Shown here: positions 6,974 to 7,128 of the stretch, in pieces
How the letters are laid out: each line of letters opens with the position of its first letter
Position numbering within the stretch: the stretch's first letter is position 1
Assembly: GCA_041488155.1 (NCBI GenBank)
Contig: JBGPOS010000112.1
Location: 1-7,128 of the forward strand
Origin: JBGPOS01 sp041488155
GTDB lineage: Bacteria; Chloroflexota; Dehalococcoidia; Tepidiformales; Tepidiformaceae
Reading direction: 5' to 3'
DNA length: 7,128 nucleotides
The notes under the pieces: model-generated
The model's database searches: none
What the model was told of the DNA's origin: nothing
Seen by the model: the letters and a program-made list of their open reading frames with translations, nothing else
Position numbers and translations under genes: made by a program

Positions 6974-7128
6974 GAAGAGGGGGTGGCCGAGGCGGTCTTC
7001 GAGGACGTGGGTGACCGCGGAGAAGTCCTCGGCGGCGGAGCCGCGGCGCTTGCCTTCCGTGTAGGCGGCCAGCGTCTCCCGGAGGATGGGCAGCTTGGGT
7101 AGGAGCTGCCCGGCCATCTCGGTGGCGA
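6959..7128 (-). CDS. C-terminal fragment of a probable NAD(P)-dependent beta-hydroxyacid dehydrogenase (3-hydroxyisobutyrate dehydrogenase-like), truncated by window
   Basis: On the minus strand the frame beginning at 7126 is open for 55 codons and stops at TGA (6961-6959). The peptide includes ATEMAGQLLPKLPILRETLA and EGKRRGSAAEDFSAVTHVLE. A helix ending in an 'EDFSAV...LE' block close to the C-terminus is typical of 3-hydroxyisobutyrate/tartronate-semialdehyde reductase family enzymes, where the all-helical C-terminal domain ends this way. The catalytic and Rossmann parts lie outside the window. The last residues (GVRP then stop) are encoded by the arm of the palindromic repeat, so the natural C-terminus appears to have been replaced or extended by its insertion. 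The gene is convergent with the YcaO block and probably unrelated to it. The family assignment rests on a short segment. Confidence 0.6.
   Translation of the reverse strand, partial: ATEMAGQLLPKLPILRETLAAYTEGKRRGSAAEDFSAVTHVLEDRLGHPLFGVRP

Noticed and set aside
6845..7102. 85-codon plus-strand open frame after the hairpin
   Set aside because: It starts inside the hairpin, runs through the palindrome and is antisense to the dehydrogenase-like C-terminus, which has a convincing family sequence.

Overview
The window is 7.1 kb of GC-rich, densely coding DNA (short spacers, one overlapping start/stop pair, strong G/C preference at third codon positions). It looks like an uncultured high-GC soil or sediment bacterium. 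The cyclase-type AAA/TPR protein and the GGGGTCAGACCTTGAC-type palindrome are both things I associate with metagenomic lineages such as Rokubacteria/Methylomirabilota or deltaproteobacteria-like groups. That placement is a weak inference; no marker gene is present.

Layout: (1) 2-2164 (+) is the C-terminal 720 residues of a large ATPase/TPR signalling protein of the kind usually found behind a class III nucleotide cyclase domain; its N-terminus lies outside the window. (2) 2178-3530 (+) is a YcaO cyclodehydratase-family enzyme. (3) 3527-4903 (+) is a TfuA-domain protein with a long helical C-terminal extension, starting in an ATGA overlap with the YcaO gene. (4) 4907-6217 (+) is a zinc metallopeptidase of gluzincin type (HEVGH plus a downstream ESFAD), with no signal peptide. 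(5) 6256-6819 (+) is a 187-residue protein of unknown family, cysteine-free, lower in GC, with a perfect 18-nt tandem repeat near its 3' end. (6) 6826-6865 is a GC-rich hairpin just after that gene. (7) 6901-6973 is a 21-bp-arm palindromic repeat. (8) 6959-7128 (-) is the C-terminal end of a convergent gene, probably a beta-hydroxyacid dehydrogenase, whose last residues and stop codon come from the palindrome.

Genes 2-5 form a compact same-strand block with spacings of -4, 3 and 38 nt. YcaO plus TfuA is the established signature of ATP-dependent backbone thioamidation of a peptide or protein. The block ends at a hairpin and a convergent gene, and holds no classical short precursor peptide. 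The 187-residue protein is therefore the best local candidate for the modified substrate, and the cytoplasmic metallopeptidase is a candidate maturation protease. This is the part of the window most likely to be an undescribed system. The substrate assignment and the order of events are inference.
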